From NCBI RefSeq assembly GCF_023065955.2, contig NW_026623050.1, forward strand, positions 23,518,501 to 23,582,500: a DNA stretch of 64,000 nucleotides. The letters run 5' to 3'. This DNA comes from Ursus arctos. Taxonomy: Eukaryota > Chordata > Mammalia > Carnivora > Ursidae. The notes below the pieces were generated by a model. It worked only from the letters and a program-made list of their open reading frames with translations. It was not told the DNA's origin and did no database searches. Below are positions 1-11,985 of the stretch, in pieces. A program made the translations under genes and the position numbers. The stretch's first letter is position 1; every line of letters begins with the position of its first letter.

Positions 1-1556
1 TGAGAATTTATACATCCAGTTTTGTTCCTGATAATATTTGCCAAGAACTTCAGATACTTTAAAACAACTTAGTAGAAGCTAAGTTTGAGAGTAGGTGTTA
101 ATTTTAGTGACATATTTCTGTGATCTATTCACTGTACCTTATCTGAATTGCTGCTTAAATTTTTATCTTATGTAGTCCTTATATTAGCACTGGGAAATCC
201 TCATTTCCCAGTTGTTATTGTTTTTTAATTCAGTGACTGTGTGTTTTTATTTACAGCTTAAAAAATAATATACAGCAGGTATATATTCAGATTTTCCAAG
301 TGCAGTCCCTACTGTATTGACTTAGGTGTTTTAAAAGTTTAAAAGTTTAAAAACTTTAAAAGATAACCTTTAAGATAAACTGTGGAATTGTAAAGTCCTA
401 ATATTAAGAATTATATTTGTGAATATTTCTTTTTCCTCCTTTTCCAAAAATAGCACTGATAGAAGTTTTTGTTGTTGTTATTTTTATATGGAAATGTTCA
501 CACATAAAAATAGCAGTATACCTACGTAATCTAGCTTCAGTTTCAACACCCTGCCATTCTTATTTCCCTCACTTTTTTTTTTCTAGAGAATTTCAGAACG
601 ATTTCTAGACATCATACCATTTAATTTGTTTTGTATACTACATATCCTGCAAACTGGTAGTTAGATCTAAAAGCTTGATTTGATTCAAGTTCAGTTTAGC
701 AACACTTCCTTGGTGGTGCTGTGTACTTCCTGTTGCATCACTTGTTAAAGTTGATGAGAGGGTTCAGATGGTGTCATTCTGATCCTTCCACCCTTAAGTT
801 CCCCCATCAGCATTTCATGTGTTAGCAACAACTTTGATGACCTTGCCTGGGTCCATTATTTAATTAGGCAAAGTGTTGACTTTCTAATTCTGTCATCCTG
901 CTTACATTTATTAATGGAGGTTCTTCTACAAAGAATTCCTCAACTAATTGCTTATTCTGAAATGCAGTCCATATAGGAAAGGCAAGATGAACGCTTGATT
1001 CTTTACCTTAATTTACCACTTTTCAGAATGAATCGGTACTCTAGCAATATTTTTTATTTTTGGGTATCATTATGAACTCATGGGTTTTAGCACAGTATCA
1101 ACTGCAATCTTTTTATTTTTTTGATGCTTGAATAGTTTCATCTGTGGCCTGTGGGAGCATCTTCAAATTGGGTTTATATCCTTTTGATACCACCCTAGTG
1201 GTCTCTGACAAGATGGTCTCTGATAAAAGATGGTCCAGATTCATACTTTACATTACCTTCCTCAAACCTGGAGAACAACCTTTTTTTTTTTTTTTAAGTA
1301 CTGCTGATTTCCTTTTATTGAGAAGTGGTATTTAGAGGTTATAGACTGGGAATTATGGTGTTCGTTACTCTGCTGAGTTATATTATTGCTTTCAGCTTTT
1401 TTAATGGATAAAATTAGGAATATAAAGATTTTAGAAAGAGATAAATCATTAATTTTATATGACTATTTCCATTGAAAGTTTAGGATTAGGATTTTTATGT
1501 AAACTTTTGTTTTATATTTGGATCTCTTTGCTCTTACATTGAAAATCTTGATTCTT

Positions 1557-1759
1557 TTTTTTTTTTTTTAAGATTTTATTTATTTATTTGACAGAGAGAG
1601 AGACAGCCAGCAAGAGGGAACACAAGCAGGGGGAGTGGGAGAGGAAGAAGCAGTCTCTTAGCAGAACAGGGAGCCCGATGCGGGGCTCGATCTCAGGACC
1701 CTGGGATCATGACCTGAGCCGAAGGCAGATGCTTAACAACTGAGCCACCCAGGTGCCCC
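1557..1759 (-). mobile_element. SINEC (CAN-SINE), first of a same-site pair
   Basis: The T-run (A-tail on the minus strand) and GATTTTATTTATTTATTTG lead to GAGCCACCCAGGTGCCCC, the reversed SINEC head. It is flanked by the 16-bp repeat GAAAATCTTGATTCTT at 1541-1556 and 1760-1775. Confidence 0.95.
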
Positions 1760-1775
1760 GAAAATCTTGATTCTT

Positions 1776-1969
1776 TTTTTTTTTTTTTAAGATTTTATTT
1801 ATTTATTTGACAGAGACAGCCAGCGAGAGAGGGAACACAAGCAGGCAGAGTGGGAGAGGAAGAAGCAGGCTCCTAGTGGAGAAGCCTGATGTGGGGCTCG
1901 ATCCCACAACGCAGGGATCACGCCCTGAGCCGAAGGCAGACGCTTAACAACTGCGCCACCAGGCGCCCT
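1776..1969 (-). mobile_element. SINEC, second of the same-site pair
   Basis: Same orientation as the preceding element. It is flanked by the same 16-mer GAAAATCTTGATTCTT at 1760-1775 and 1970-1985, so the target site is present three times. Confidence 0.95.
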
Positions 1970-2177
1970 GAAAATCTTGATTCTTAACAATTGAACAATT
2001 GCTTTTTTTGCTTTATTCTGTACATACTATAAATACATAAATGAGCATTCATAAATGAATACAAATGAAAATACTTATAATTACTAACAGTAATGCTAAT
2101 AAGTATAAGTTTTTTTTGGTTCCTTTTTGCTGTTGGACAGTCTTCTGTGAGGTTATGCCACCAATTAATTAATTAAT

Positions 2178-2332
2178 TTTAAAAATTTTATTTATTTGAG
2201 AGAGAGAGAGTACAAGCAGGGGGAGCGGCAGAGGGAGAGGGAGAAGCAGACTCCCTATTGAGCAGGGAGCTCCTGGGATCATGACCTGAGCTGAAGGTAG
2301 ACACTTAACCGACTGAGCCACCCAGGCGGCCC
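2178..2332 (-). mobile_element. SINEC, older copy
   Basis: AAATTTTATTTATTTGAGAGAGAG at the tail side and GAGCCACCCAGGCGGCCC at the head side; the middle is shortened. Confidence 0.85.
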
Positions 2333-2960
2333 TGTATTTTCATTACTTTTAAATTTTGGTTTGTTATTCCAACTTTCTTCTGTTCAGAAATGTAGACAAA
2401 TATGCATATTATTCTCTCCTTCTCTTAAAATGTGTCTCTTGATTTTTCACCTAACAATATATAGAATTGTTAGGGTATAGAGATTATAGAGGAATAAAAG
2501 TATGTGTGTATATATATATATACATATAATTATTTCTATTTTTTTTTACAGCTTTGTAGTACTCCATTGTATAGTTAAACCAAAGGTTTTTCAATCTATT
2601 GATGAATAGTTTGCAGCCTTTTGCTGTTAAAAACAGCACTGCAATGAATAGCTTTTTGTATATATTGTTTCATATTTTTTGCCATCGTATCTTTGAATAG
2701 AATTCTAGGAGAGGATTGTTGGGCCAAAGATAAATGAATAAGTATTATTTTAAAAATATGTCCAAATTTTTCTCTTTGGGGATCATAACCATTTTGGATG
2801 CCCACCAGCAATATTTGAGATTTTGTGTTTTCTCAAAGCCTTTCCAACAGAATTTATTATCAGATCATAGGTTTTTTGGTCCATCTGATAGGTAACAAAT
2901 AATACATCAGCATTTTTAAAAATTTTTAATAAATAGTGTTGCATATCTTTCATATGTTTA

Positions 2961-3327
2961 TTTTTTATTTTTCAAAAGATTTTATTTAGGGGCGGCTGGG
3001 TGGCTCAGTTGGTTAAGCATCTGCCTTCAGCTCAGGTCATGGTCTCAGGGTTCTGGGATCGAGCCCCACGTCAGGCTGCCTGCTCAGCAGGGAGCCCTCT
3101 TGTCCCTCTCCCTCTGCCCCCCACCCCCGCTCATGCTCTTTGAGAGAGAGAGAGGGAGAGAGTGTGAACAGGTGGGGGGCAAAGGGAGAGGGAAAGAGAG
3201 AATCCTAAGCAGACTCTGCGCTGAGCCCAGAGCCCGGCACTGGGCTCTATCCTACCACCCTGAGATCATGGCCTGTGCCAAACTCAAGAGTTGGACAGTT
3301 AACCAACTGAGCCACCCAGGCACCCCT
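2961..3327 (-). mobile_element. SINE-in-SINE inverted composite
   Basis: The outer antisense SINEC (tail AAAAGATTTTATTTA, head ending GCCACCCAGGCACCCC) is flanked by TTTCATATGTTTA at 2948-2960 and 3328-3340. A sense SINEC head (GGCTGGGTGGCTCAGTTGG) begins about 2989 inside it and runs to about 3130, after which the antisense body resumes. Confidence 0.8.
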
Positions 3328-3904
3328 TTTCATATGTTTAAAAGGTCATTCTGTTTCTCATGATCAATCTCTTCATATCTTTTGCCTGTTTTACAATCAG
3401 GATGTTGGTCTTTATTCTTCTGTCCATTTTCAGGTGCTTTATATATATTGGGGACATAAATCCTATATAATAACACATTTCTCCCAAATTTGTCATTAGT
3501 TCTTTGACTTTGTTACACTTTTTAATCATGCCAAATCTTTTTTTTTTTTTTTGGTTAGTCAACATTTATTGACCTTTATCTTTATTGTTTCTGGGTTTTG
3601 AATCATAATTAGGAAAGTTTTTCCCACTCCAAGTTTGTAAGAGAAAGAGAAATAACCCATTTCTCCCCTAGCCCTTGCATTATTTACTTTTTCTTCTCTT
3701 TTCTTTTTTTACATTTAAAGCACACATCTGTTTGATGTTTATCCTCATGTACAATATGAAGAATGGATCCATTTTTTTTTTTAATGTGGCTTTCTGGTTG
3801 TCCCAAAACAAATCATTAAAAATTTTCTTTCTCCTATTGACTTAAGATACTGTCTTTGTCATATGTTAAATTTCTGTAGGCATTTGGACCTATTTGGAGT
3901 TTTC

Positions 3905-3922
3905 TTTTCTTTTCTTTCTTTC

Positions 3923-3954
<32 letters not shown>

Positions 3955-4143
3955 GAAGATTTTAGTTATTTATTTGATAGAGGGAGAAAGAGCACAAGCA
4001 GGGGGAGCAACAGGCAGAGGGAGAAGGAGAAGCAGATTCCCTGCTGAGTAGGGAGCCTGATGCGGGGCTCAATCCCAGGACCCTGGGATCATGACCTGAG
4101 CTGAAGGCAGATGCTTAACCGACTGAGCCACTCAGTAGCCCCG
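3905..4143 (-). mobile_element. SINEC with 14-bp target-site duplication
   Basis: A T-rich tail and GAAGATTTTAGTTATTTATT lead to GAGCCACTCAGTAGCCCC. Flanked by TATTTGGAGTTTTC at 3891-3904 and 4144-4157. Confidence 0.92.
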
Positions 4144-4465
4144 TATTTGGAGTTTTCATTATGTTCCATTGGTCTGTTTATGCTTACACTAGAAGCACAC
4201 TAATTATAGACTTTTATATTTTCTTGGTTATTTTTTCCTGTTTATTCTTCCAAGTGAACTTACCAGTTTGTTTATCTGAGGATAGTGGTAGTGGGGAGAC
4301 ACATGATGGTATTCTTACTGGGATTGTATTGTTGGCTAAAGTAGGGTGAACTGACATATTTAGTATTTTTGGGTATTCCTGTTCCAGAATATGGTATGTC
4401 TTTTCATTTGTTGAAGTCTAGTTTTGTATTTAGCAGGGAATGTTTTATAGCTTTTTTTTTCTTAA

Positions 4466-4990
4466 AGAAAACAGCTTCATTGAGGTATAATTTACCTGCC
4501 ATAAAGTTCATCATTTTAAGTATATGATTCAGTGATTTTTAGTAAACTTAAAGTTGTGCAACCATTAGTTACCATGATACAGTTTTAGAACATTTCTGTT
4601 AATTGCTAAAGATCCTTCCTGCTTGTTTGTAGTTAATCGCTGTCCAGTCCTCAGTCCCACATAACCTAATCTGTTGCTGTCTCTAAGGACTTGCCTTTTC
4701 TGGGCATTTCATGGAAATATATATGTGCGATCTTCTGTGTCTGGCTTTTTTCAATAAGTGTAATGTTTTTGAGGTTCATCCATGTTATAGCAGATATCAG
4801 TAATTAGTGTCTGTTTATTATTTCGTTTTTTATAGTATTCCATTGTATGGATATACCACATTTATTTTGTTCACCCATTTGTCAGATGATTGACATTGAA
4901 TTGTTTCCAGTATTTGGCTACTGTGAACATTTGAGTACAAATCTTTGTGGATATATATGCTTTCATTTCTGTTGGATAGATACCCAACGG
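4466..4990 (-). mobile_element. L1 3' UTR fragment, antisense
   Basis: TCATTGAGGTATAATTTACC, CATTTCATGGAAATATATAT and CCATTGTATGGATATACCAC are classic reversed L1 3' UTR phrases. Confidence 0.75.
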
Positions 4991-5154
4991 AAGAATCCTA
5001 ATGAGGAGTCAGAGCTGCTACAACTTGAGTAAGTTTGTTACTGCAAAAGACAGGAGCAGTAGCAAAAGCAGCTGGTAGCAGGAAGATTCTGCTTTTGATA
5101 GTAACTAGCACCTGCATGTTGAGTACTTATGGCACCAAGATGTAGTTTATATAA

Positions 5155-5335
5155 AGAGTATGAGCTTTAGAATTGAAATTACATGTGAATTCCCAGTGTT
5201 GCTTACTATTTGACAAGTCATTTAAACTTGCTAAGTTTCAGTTTCTTGATGGAGCTAGACACACAGAATATTGTACATGGCACAAAGTATGTGCCCACAA
5301 ATTGGAAGCTATTCTTATTATTAGCATCGTGACAG
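5155..5335 (+). mobile_element. MIR SINE fragment
   Basis: GAGCTTTAGAATTGAAATTAC, then TTTGACAAGTCATTTAAACTTG and CACAAAGTATGTGCCCACAA follow the MIR consensus layout. Confidence 0.6.
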
Positions 5336-7199
5336 ACAAGACAAAGAGGGCCCAAAGTAATTGGTGAGTATAGCGTTTGAAATTTCTTACAGATGCTGCC
5401 AAGAGAATCTGTGATCTCTTATCAGGGAATAGAAGTGGTTGTTGAGTTCATGAAGAACTCTGTCAGAGAAGCCATTATTTTTGGGACCTGTATTAAAGTA
5501 CCTACATTCTTTCCAGGCTGTTACCTGTTATTTTTCTCATGATTTTTTTCCCCTTTTTCTCGTTATGTTGTAAAAGGTATAAGCAACGTAAGTAATCTTA
5601 AAAGAAATAGTTAAAAACACCTAGGGTCCTATCACTCCAAAGTCTCAGCTACACTTAAGTTACATATCCTTGAAACATGAAAGCGTGAAAATAAAACTGT
5701 TCCAGTAAGAAATGACCTATTCTCCTGATTTTAAGTGGTATTGAGGTTTAACTTCATACTTTTAGGAATGTTTCCTTTAAAATTTGTTTCAAATAATTAT
5801 CATTCTAGAAAAAACACTAAGTTATAGATGTCTGAATCTTGCCTGCTGTGATTATTATTAGTTACAAGTATTATGTTCAAGGTAAGCTTGCAAAGTTCCT
5901 TTTTAGGAAAATGATACTTAAGCAATAGAATAAGAGTGTATCAGTTACTTATATAACCTTTAGTTATACAATCCATATTCATAAAAAATATGTAAATTGA
6001 ATTTTAATGCATTAACAAAGTTAGCTCTGTATCACTTATCCCTGGAACTTCAAAATGTTACATTTATGTTAGGTTTTGCTTGTTTATAAGGTGTTTATAA
6101 TGTTTGGTTATTTTTTTACAGACTTTTAAGGAAATTTCACGTACATAGTTCATGGAGAGAAATCACTAATAAAGTTTATATGCAGGTGTAACTTTTCTCC
6201 ATGTAGAATGGTAATGTCCAGTTGATGGGTTAAAATAAGGGAAGTATTTAAAAAAAATGTATGATCTATTTATATGCGTAACGCTTTTAGTTTTAAATAT
6301 ACAATTCTTTTTGTACTCTTGCCTTAAGCTGCATCATGTGCATGATTATGAAGGAAGAATTGGGAAAGCAATTTGGAAACCGAATCTAGGATATTATTTT
6401 AAATAGACACTCAAGTGCTATTTTTTCCCTCTGCCTATAAGATATATTTAGTCTGTTAAAAATACATTCTACCTCAATATGTCTATGTGTGTAGTCTTTA
6501 GGACTTAGAGACTACTTCAGAAATAACTTTCTCCAAATCAGATCATCTTTCATTGACTCTGATTTGCCGGTGCCTGCTCTGTTTTTCTCTTTGAAGTATC
6601 AGAGAGTACATCCTAGATCTTTGTCATGGGCTTGTACCTCCTCCAGATGCTGGCCAGCTTTTGAAATAGTGCAGATGTTTGATGATGTACAGGTGTATTA
6701 GTGATGAAATTTGACGTTTCCAAAGAATGGCACCTTGGGTGAAGGAATAGATGGCGTAACTCCACCGTGATGAGAAAGTTGAACCGTTTGTTATCATTGT
6801 GGTAAGCAAGAGTTCAGTAAAAGTTGGATAAAAATGCATATGCAGTATTAATGGTATACTTACATACTAGGAGAAAATAAGAATAAGGGAGCTCATTTAG
6901 AAGAGCAACAAGGAGGATAAAGTCTCTGAGAATAATCTTAATAAGAGTATATTTGGCCTCTATGAAGAAAATTATATAGCTTTATTAGCATTTATAATCA
7001 GACCAAACCTACAGGTTTTCTAGAGATTTGTAAAAGATATTGGTAGATGGCAAGGTATATTCTTGGATGAAAAAATATATTTTATAGAGATGTCAGGACT
7101 TCATTAGTGTTGCTTAATGCCAGTTCAGTCCAAATCTCAAGAACTTTCCTTTTCCCTTGATTTTAAATCCGAAAGAATTAGGAAAACCTGCATCTACTA

Positions 7200-8230
7200 G
7201 GTATCAAAATAGAATGGTTCTAGTCTTTTCAACAAATGTTATTGGGACAATTGTAGATCCACATGCAAAAGAGATTAATTTAGACCTTTTATGTCATGTC
7301 AGACACAAAAATTAACATAGACCTAAATGTAAGAGCTAAACTACAATTCTAGAAGAAGCGTAGGAGAAAGTCTCAGTGACTTTCTGTTAGGCAGAGATTT
7401 CTTAAATATGTCACTAAAAGCATCATGCATAAAAGAAATTGCTAATTTGGATTTCATCAAAATTAAGACTTTTATGCTTCAAAAGACACCATTAAGAAAA
7501 TGAAAAGTTGGGGAGCCTGGGTGGCTCAGTTGGTTGAGCGCCCGACTCACGATTTTGGCTCAGGTCATGATGTCAGGGTTGAGTGATCGAGCCCCGCATT
7601 GGACTCTTTGGTCCGCGGTGAGCTGCCTAGAGATTTTCTCCTTCTCTCCCTCCCTCTCTCTCTCTCTTCCTCTCCCTCTCTCCCTCTCCATCTCCCTCCC
7701 TCTCCCTCTCCCCCCTCCCTCTCCCTCTCTCTGTCCCTTCCCTCTGTGTGATCAGCAGAGGGAGAGAGAAACCCAAGCAGATTAACGTTCATAGAGGCTT
7801 TATTTGTAATAGCCAAAAGAGAGAAAAATCCAGATGTCCATCAACAGAAGTATGGATAAACAAATTGTGACATGTTCATATGATAGGATACCACTCAATA
7901 ATAAAAAAGAATGAACTATTGATAAACACAACTACGTGAGTAAATATCATGAATGAATACTTCACTGAATGAAAAATCCAGACACAAAATTGTATATAAT
8001 TTATGATTCCATGTTAATATAGAACTCTTGAGAATACAAATCAATCCATAATGACAACTCAGGTCAGTTGTAGGAGTGTAGGAATGGGCATGGAGATATA
8101 ATGATTGACTGAAACAGGGCACACAGGATCTTTTAAGGGTGTTGGAAATGTTCTAAAATTGGATTGAGGTGATGGTTATGTTCTATAAATTCACTAAAAC
8201 CAGTGAAATGTGCACTTAAAATGGGTGAAA
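7200..8230 (+). mobile_element. L1 3' end, sense, interrupted by a SINEC
   Basis: GACTTTTATGCTTCAAAAGA and CACCATTAAGAAAATGAAAAG are followed, after a SINEC, by ATCCAGATGTCCATCAACAG and TATGATTCCATG. All are typical of the L1 ORF2 end and 3' UTR. Confidence 0.75.
7510..7785 (+). mobile_element. SINEC with long CT tract, foldback end
   Basis: The head GGGGAGCCTGGGTGGCTCAG is followed by an unusually long CT-rich tract (7638-7745). The end (GCAGAGGGAGAGAGAAACCC) reads as an antisense SINEC piece, so this may be another inverted composite. Confidence 0.8.
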
Positions 8231-8459
8231 TTTTTGCTCTCAGTATTTATATGGGAAAATTCTTATTAAAAACATGACTTGTAAAAAGAAAAAGAAGAAA
8301 AACCGTGACTTGTACAACTCTTGGCAAACCTTTACATCGATAGGTAATAGTAATGAACAGAGAGGAATGTTTTTAAAAAGGTTAAAAAAATGAAGACATG
8401 CAGTACCAGGTTTGTGAAAAATATAGCAAGAGAAGAAATGGAACATGACTTTTATTTTT

Positions 8460-8880
8460 TTTCATGTTAACTATTTTTAAGTGTACATTTCAGTAGTATT
8501 AAGTGTATCCACATTGTTGTGAAACAGATCTCCAGAACTTTTTCCTCTTGCCGTTTGAAACTCCATACTCATTAAATAACTCCCTTTTCCCTCTCCTCTC
8601 AGCCCTAGTAGCCACCACTGTACTTTCTTTATTCATTTGACTGCTTTAGATCCAAATATAAGTGGAATCATACAGTATTTTAAAGTTTTTTTGTGACTGG
8701 GTTATTTTACTTATAGCATAATGTCCTGAAGATTTGTTCATGTTGTAGGAGTTCTATTCTTTAAGGCTGAATCATACTCCATTTTGTGCATATACAATAT
8801 TTTGTTTATTCATCCACTGATGGACATTTGTATTGTTTTTACTTCTTGGCTATAAGCATGGGTGTGTAATATCTCCTTGA
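8460..8880 (-). mobile_element. L1 3' UTR fragment, antisense
   Basis: TTAAGTGTACATTTCAGTAG, CCACATTGTTGTGAAACAG and CCACTGATGGACATTTG are reversed L1 3' UTR phrases. Confidence 0.7.
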
Positions 8881-9730
8881 GACACAATGCGAATTTTAAA
8901 GTGTGTGAAAGTTACACCTTAGAGAAGCTGTTTAAAAAAATAGAATTACCCTGATATAAGAATCTTTGTCAAAGGGGATAAATAGATGGCATTAAAATAT
9001 AACCTAAAACATGTAAGAATATTTAAGGGAGTTATCAAAATTTAATGGGAAGAAAGAAAGGATTTTTTCAGTAAAATGGTTTGGAGATGACTAGTTAGCC
9101 ATGGAGAGACAGGGCTGGATTCTATTTATAATCTTACCTAATGCCATAAACAAAAATTAGTTTTAGATGAAGTAAATAATTAAGGAAACACATTGAACCA
9201 AATACATGTATCTATCCTCAAATAGGGATGCCCTTTCCAAACTTAGAATAATTTAGAAAAGAACATATACAAAAAAAGACAGATTTCATAGTTTAAAACC
9301 AAAAATTATATTTCTTAAAAGAATAGCATATCTTGTTTAACAAAAAAACAACCTCTTGGGTAAAACATACAGCAAATGTACTATCTTTATTTTAGATATT
9401 AAAGGGTTATTATGGAATATAGATATATAAGATCTTAATACCTTTAGATATTACAGGATTAATATTTCTATATAAGATAATACAAATATGGAAACCACGA
9501 AAAGTTGTAAAGAACAAACAAAAATCATAAAAGAGGAAATAAACATGAAGACACAGATTAAGAGAGTAAGTACTATTTTCACTATGTGTGTTTAGCTCTG
9601 TTTAAAAAAAAAAAACTTTTTTGTTTTGACAGGTAAGATTTTTACTTTTATAATGAATTTCATAGCCTTCAAAGTCAAAGTAAAAAATTTTTGTCTGTCA
9701 GCTTAAAATATTTTTCATTTCTGTTTCCAG

Positions 9731-9857
9731 GAAGTATTGATGAAGATGTTGTGGTGATAGAAGCTTCCTCCACTCCCCAGGTCACTGCCAATGAAGAAAT
9801 TAACGTTACCTCGACTGACAGTGAGGTGGAGATTGTAACAGTTGGAGAAAGCTATCG
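9731..9857 (+). CDS. RNF111: RNF111 exon A: SUMO-interacting motifs 1 and 2
   Basis: This is an internal coding exon of Arkadia, an E3 ubiquitin ligase acting in the nucleus. It is bounded by a tttccag acceptor and a GTATGA donor. It starts with the last two bases of a Gly codon and ends with CG of an Arg codon (127 nt). The translation reads [14 protein letters not shown]..., then ...[18 protein letters not shown] and VEIVTV, each preceded by acidic residues, are the first two of the three SIMs known in RNF111. They bind SUMO-modified targets and make RNF111 a SUMO-targeted ligase. An antisense SINEC tract begins only 35 nt after the donor. Identification is from recognised family sequence; the exon borders are read directly. 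Confidence 0.95.
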
Positions 9858-9892
9858 GTATGATTGTTAACTCCTAGTTTTATATGGGAAGG

Positions 9893-10114
9893 TTTTTTTT
9901 TTTAAAGATTTTATTTATTTATTTATAAAGATTTTATTTATTTATTCGACAGAGATAGAGACAGCCAGCGAGAGAGGGAACACAAGCAGGGGGAGTGGGA
10001 GAGGAAGAAGCAGGCTCATAGCAGAGGAGCCTGATGTGGGGCTCGATCCCATAACGCCGGGATCACGCCCTGAGCCAAAGGCAGACGCTTAACCGCTGTG
10101 CCACCCAGGCGCCC
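9893..10114 (-). mobile_element. Young SINEC 35 nt after the exon A donor
   Basis: It matches the youngest type in the window (CGACAGAGATAGAGACAGCC ... GCCACCCAGGCGCCC). Its tail motif AAAGATTTTATTTATTTATT is duplicated. It lies immediately inside the intron after 9857. Confidence 0.92.
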
Positions 10115-10309
10115 TGATAAGATTTTATTTATTTGAGAGAGAGTGCGAGTGAGCAAGTAGTGGGGAGGAGCAGAGGGAGAGGGAGAAGCAGGCTCTGTGC
10201 TGAGCACAGAACCCCATATGGGGGTTGATCCCAGGACCCTGAGATCGTGACCTGAGCCGCTGAAATCAAGAGTCAGAGGCTTAACCAACTGAGCCACCCA
10301 CGCACCCCT
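10115..10309 (-). mobile_element. SINEC, abutting the previous one
   Basis: AAGATTTTATTTATTTGAGAG ends in GAGCCACCCACGCACCCC. This older subtype is directly adjacent to the 9893 element with no unique DNA between. Confidence 0.9.
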
Positions 10310-10430
10310 GTGTGAAGTTTTAAATATAAATATCTAAACATATTTGTCCTGTGGATATTTACATTCTTTTACTGTGTGTTTTGTTTTGTTTTTTTTTTTT
10401 TGAGACTTCATTTGAGCACATACTAGGTTA

Positions 10431-10550
10431 GTGGTTTTCAAACCAGGTTGCATTAGACTCACCTGGGAAGATTATAAAGTAAAGATAAAATTGTTCCCTG
10501 GATCATATCCCAGATGAGCAGAACCAGAATCTTGGGAGTCAGTATTTTTT
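10431..10550 (+). mobile_element. MER5A-like DNA transposon fragment
   Basis: GTGGTTTTCAAACCAGGTTGC, ACTCACCTGGGAAGATTAT and CAGAATCTTGGGAGTCAG follow the MER5A (hAT-Charlie) consensus. Confidence 0.6.
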
Positions 10551-10983
10551 TTAGTACTGCAAGTATACAGTGAGAGTTAAGAGTAGTTACTGTAGATAAA
10601 CAGTAATTTTACTTAGGGCTTTCCAAAATTTTGTTTTATGATTCAAAGAGTTCATGAACTTCTTTGAAATTTTGATGTGAATAAAACATAAATATTGGAG
10701 ATGGCACTAAAATTAAAAGTGTTGAAAAAAAATAAGGAGTATTGATGTTGAAGTATTCTTTTTTGTTACAATCTGTTTCAAGATCTCTTTGATATTATTG
10801 AAGTTTGTGCTATTATAATAGGGATATAATAGGCAACCTGGTATAGAACAGACTTTTACAATGTTGTTGTCCTTAACTCAGTAATTTCATCTAAGCCCTG
10901 TACTAAAAAATGAATGAAAAATTCTCATTTCTTTTGATAAATAACTGGAAATGACATTGCCCTTTTATCAATCACTTCGACCA

Positions 10984-10985
10984 AA

Positions 10986-11025
<40 letters not shown>

Positions 11026-11027
11026 AA
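10984..11027 (+). repeat. (GAAA)n microsatellite
   Basis: About ten near-perfect AAAG/GAAA units; likely length-polymorphic. Confidence 0.95.
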
Positions 11028-11293
11028 AAAGAACCGTAACAGTGTTCATCTTGTGCATTAGATTATTACAGATACTGGTGAGAGAAGCAGTGAAATGTTG
11101 CTTTATTCCATTTGGTAGACCAAACTAATCTATGGATGAACCTTAATTTTTGTGTTGGAATGAATTGAGAAATGCATTTGCTCATGGTGTTCTAATTTGT
11201 GTTACTTATTTAAAAAAATTTTTTATTTTGGAAACATGTTATAAACATACCTGAAATGTGCTTCTCCGTTTGTACTTTCCCATTGGAGTGCAA

Positions 11294-11491
11294 TTTTTTT
11301 TTTTTTTTGAGGTTTTTATTTATTTATTTGAGAGACAGAGATAGTGAGAGAGAGCACATGAGCAGGGAGGAGAGGGAGAAGCAGGCTCTCCAGTGAGCAG
11401 GGAGCCTGATGTGGAGCTCGATCCCAGGACCCTGGAACCATGACCTGAACTGAAGGCAGACGCTTAACCTGCTGAGCCACCCAGGCATCCC
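11294..11491 (-). mobile_element. SINEC
   Basis: T-run, TTTTTATTTATTTATTTGAG ... GAGCCACCCAGGCATCCC, flanked by TGGAGTGCAA at 11284-11293 and 11492-11501. Confidence 0.92.
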
Positions 11492-11882
11492 TGGAGTGCA
11501 ACTTCTAATGGCATGGAAGAGAGCACTCTGTAGTGTATCTGTTTTAAGTTTTAAATGATTTTCCTAGGCTCTGAGGAAAGTTGATACTCCATGGTAGGCG
11601 TCACAGTTATCCTATGATTGTGCATACTGCTTGGTACAACACTCAGTTTTTATGAGCTACAGGGATTGCTGAAATGAAGGACTTTGTGGAACTGGAGATC
11701 TTTTTTGTTGTGGAGGTGCTTAATGCTCAAGCAGATGCATTTACCATAGTAATGGATAGTGATCCTAGAAAAGACACACAGTGCTCATGACCCATATTTA
11801 TTTTCCTTATTGTTACATGGGATATTAACTTTGTCACTGTTTAGCTGGCTCCTGGCCTTTCGTCTCTAAGAGAGAATGCATC

Positions 11883-11985
11883 CAGGGGTGCCTGGCTGGC
11901 TCATTCGGTGGAGTTCCAGTTTCAACTTTGATCTCAGGGTTGTGCGTTCAAACTCCACATGGAGTGTTGAGATTGCTTAAAAATC
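11883..11985 (+). mobile_element. Short, old tRNA-derived SINE (no CT tract)
   Basis: GGGGTGCCTGGCTGGCTCAT ... GTTCAAACTCCACATGGAG ... GAGATTGCTTAAAAATC. This is the older CAN-SINE class without the pyrimidine tract. AGAATGCATC occurs just before it and again at 12009-12018. Confidence 0.8.

Larger units (their letters stand above)
2390..4465 (-). mobile_element. Ancient L1 3' region, antisense, split by SINECs
   Basis: AT-rich text typical of reversed L1 3' UTR: ACTCCATTGTATAGTTAAAC, GATTGTTGGGCCAAAG and later the GGATCCATTTTTTTT / GGTTGTCCCAAAAC stretch. It is interrupted by the SINECs at 2961-3327 and 3905-4143, each with target-site duplications made of L1 sequence. Subfamily cannot be assigned by eye. 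Confidence 0.6.
1..9730 (+). other. RNF111: RNF111 intron upstream of the first exon in the window
   Basis: No coding exon was recognised here. This must be intronic RNF111 sequence, because the exon at 9731 opens in the middle of a codon and the protein's first ~294 residues are missing. The stretch holds antisense L1 pieces, several SINECs and a MIR, listed separately. The parts 1-1540, 5340-7200 and 8885-9730 look like AT-rich unique sequence with no feature I can support. Confidence 0.8.

Noticed and set aside
1..9730. Search for an additional RNF111 exon before 9731
   Set aside because: No frame with plausible splice borders and RNF111-like content was seen. About 294 missing N-terminal residues fit a large exon further upstream.
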